Positions 1 through 64,000 of a stretch of 64,000 bases of DNA are shown piece after piece. The stretch is taken from NCBI GenBank assembly GCA_037954325.1, contig JBBMNZ010000009.1:8042001-8106000 (forward strand), read 5' to 3'. The DNA is from Fistularia commersonii (lineage: Eukaryota; Chordata; Actinopteri; Syngnathiformes; Fistulariidae). The position numbers were made by a program, and so were the translations under genes. Within the stretch, counting starts at the first letter, position 1. Every line of letters starts with the position of its first letter. Below the pieces are notes generated by a model. That model was given only the letters and a program-made list of their open reading frames with translations. It made no database searches and was not told the origin of the DNA.

Positions 1-740
1 TTTTTTTTCAATTTACAGGTCAAATTTTTTTATCTCTACAATTTGATGTCATCCCTGCATCCACCGTCTTCTACCTCTCAATGAAAAAGTCACATGCATG
101 TTTTGAAGCCAGAAGCAATAAACATTACCAGGAAAAATATACAGAATGTACTTACAAACATAAAAAAAAAAATTATATATATATATATTTATATATAAAG
201 ATCCATTCCAAGAGAATGGGGAGACAATTATGCACAAACAAAGCTCCCGCAGTGATTGAGCAAACAAACCGACAAAAGTGAAGTGAAAGAGAGACGAGGA
301 AGAAGATGAGATCAGAGCTACAGATACAAAACAGCCAATCAGATGGAGTCCATGGCGAGCGCTGCGGCCGTCTGGAAAGGCTGCAGCTCTCATGGTCGCC
401 TTTGTTGTATGCAATTTCTAAATCAAGTATGACGACGTGGGGCTAGGGTTTCGTGTGAGTGTGCGAGAGTGTGTCATGTGGAAGGCAGGATGTGACATCC
501 AGTTTCAAAACTTGCATGTGATGGAGAAGGCACACTGAGGTTTCAAGGTTGCTCTTTTTCCTCTTTTCTTAAGGATTTTTCACTGTATCATCAACAGGAT
601 TTTCATTTTTTTTACTTGTTGCTTTATGGAAAAAAAAGTTTTTTTTTTTCTTTTTTACAAATAGAAGTGTCCTATCCTTTTCCAATTTTCTGAGAAACCA
701 AAAATATGCTTTTTTTCCTCCATTTGCTCAGTAAACAGTC
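1..740 (-). other. col5a1: col5a1 3' UTR (proximal part; end not seen)
   Basis: This is the sequence downstream of the stop codon on the gene strand. It is rich in A/T with several homopolymer runs and an AT run near 170-199. I find no AATAAA or ATTAAA on the minus strand here, so the UTR probably continues past base 1. Confidence 0.6.

Positions 741-64000
<63,260 letters not shown>

Noticed and set aside
49..414. 121-codon minus-strand frame inside the 3' UTR
   Set aside because: It lies downstream of the col5a1 stop codon, has a low-complexity hydrophobic composition and no motif.

Overview
The window holds most of one large gene on the minus strand: the fibrillar procollagen alpha-1(V) chain, col5a1. 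Sixty-five exons (2 to 66) lie between 58351 and 741. Exon 1, with the start codon and signal peptide, is not visible and should lie beyond base 64000. The chain was identified from its C-propeptide. This has the furin-type sequence RTRR followed by NIDASQ, the [20 protein letters not shown] coiled segment, eight cysteines including the LQLCHP cysteine that alpha-1(XI) lacks, and an ending of VGPVCFIG. The N-terminal laminin-G/TSPN domain and the PFRF...QQARLAMR non-collagenous hinge also fit alpha-1(V). I found no other convincing protein-coding gene.

The organism is most likely a teleost fish. The gene is compact (about 58 kb from exon 2 to the stop codon, with many 80-120 bp introns), and its introns carry dinucleotide repeats and 3'-truncated L2/CR1-type LINE tails of a kind common in fish. 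The species cannot be named from the sequence.

Layout from 5' to 3' of the gene (descending coordinates). 64000-58352 is part of intron 1. Exons 2-5 (58351-40608) encode the TSPN/LamG domain. Exons 6-8 (38921-36854) encode the variable domain, with acidic tyrosine clusters and an unusual Gly/Ser/Thr-Ile-His-Leu repeat expansion. Exons 9-12 encode the short collagenous segment and exons 12-14 the hinge. Exons 14-62 encode an uninterrupted 1014-residue (338-triplet) triple helix, with lysines at helix positions 84 and 924 in the cross-link context. Exons 62-66 encode the C-telopeptide and C-propeptide. Two alternative 69-nt exons 64 (4398-4330 and 4268-4200) sit only 61 nt apart and are almost certainly mutually exclusive. 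The 3' UTR starts at 740 and appears to run off the window.

The exon coordinates rest on manual splice-site reading. Every exon has an AG acceptor and a GT donor, except exon 26, which uses a GC donor. The reading frame stays open across all junctions: the exons total 6038 nt, which is 2 nt of a split codon, then 2011 codons and a stop. Non-exonic stretches of 300-1000 bp in which I see no feature beyond low-complexity A/T runs are introns at 888-1365, 8508-9079, 11659-12076, 16461-16992, 17047-17520, 18743-19417, 21066-21650 (one ATT run), 21705-22602, 24106-24426, 24472-25072, 27840-28488, 29544-30155, 30201-30967 (a GT run), 31898-32247, 34325-34885, 37502-38236 and 50997-51402. Larger introns have their own entries.
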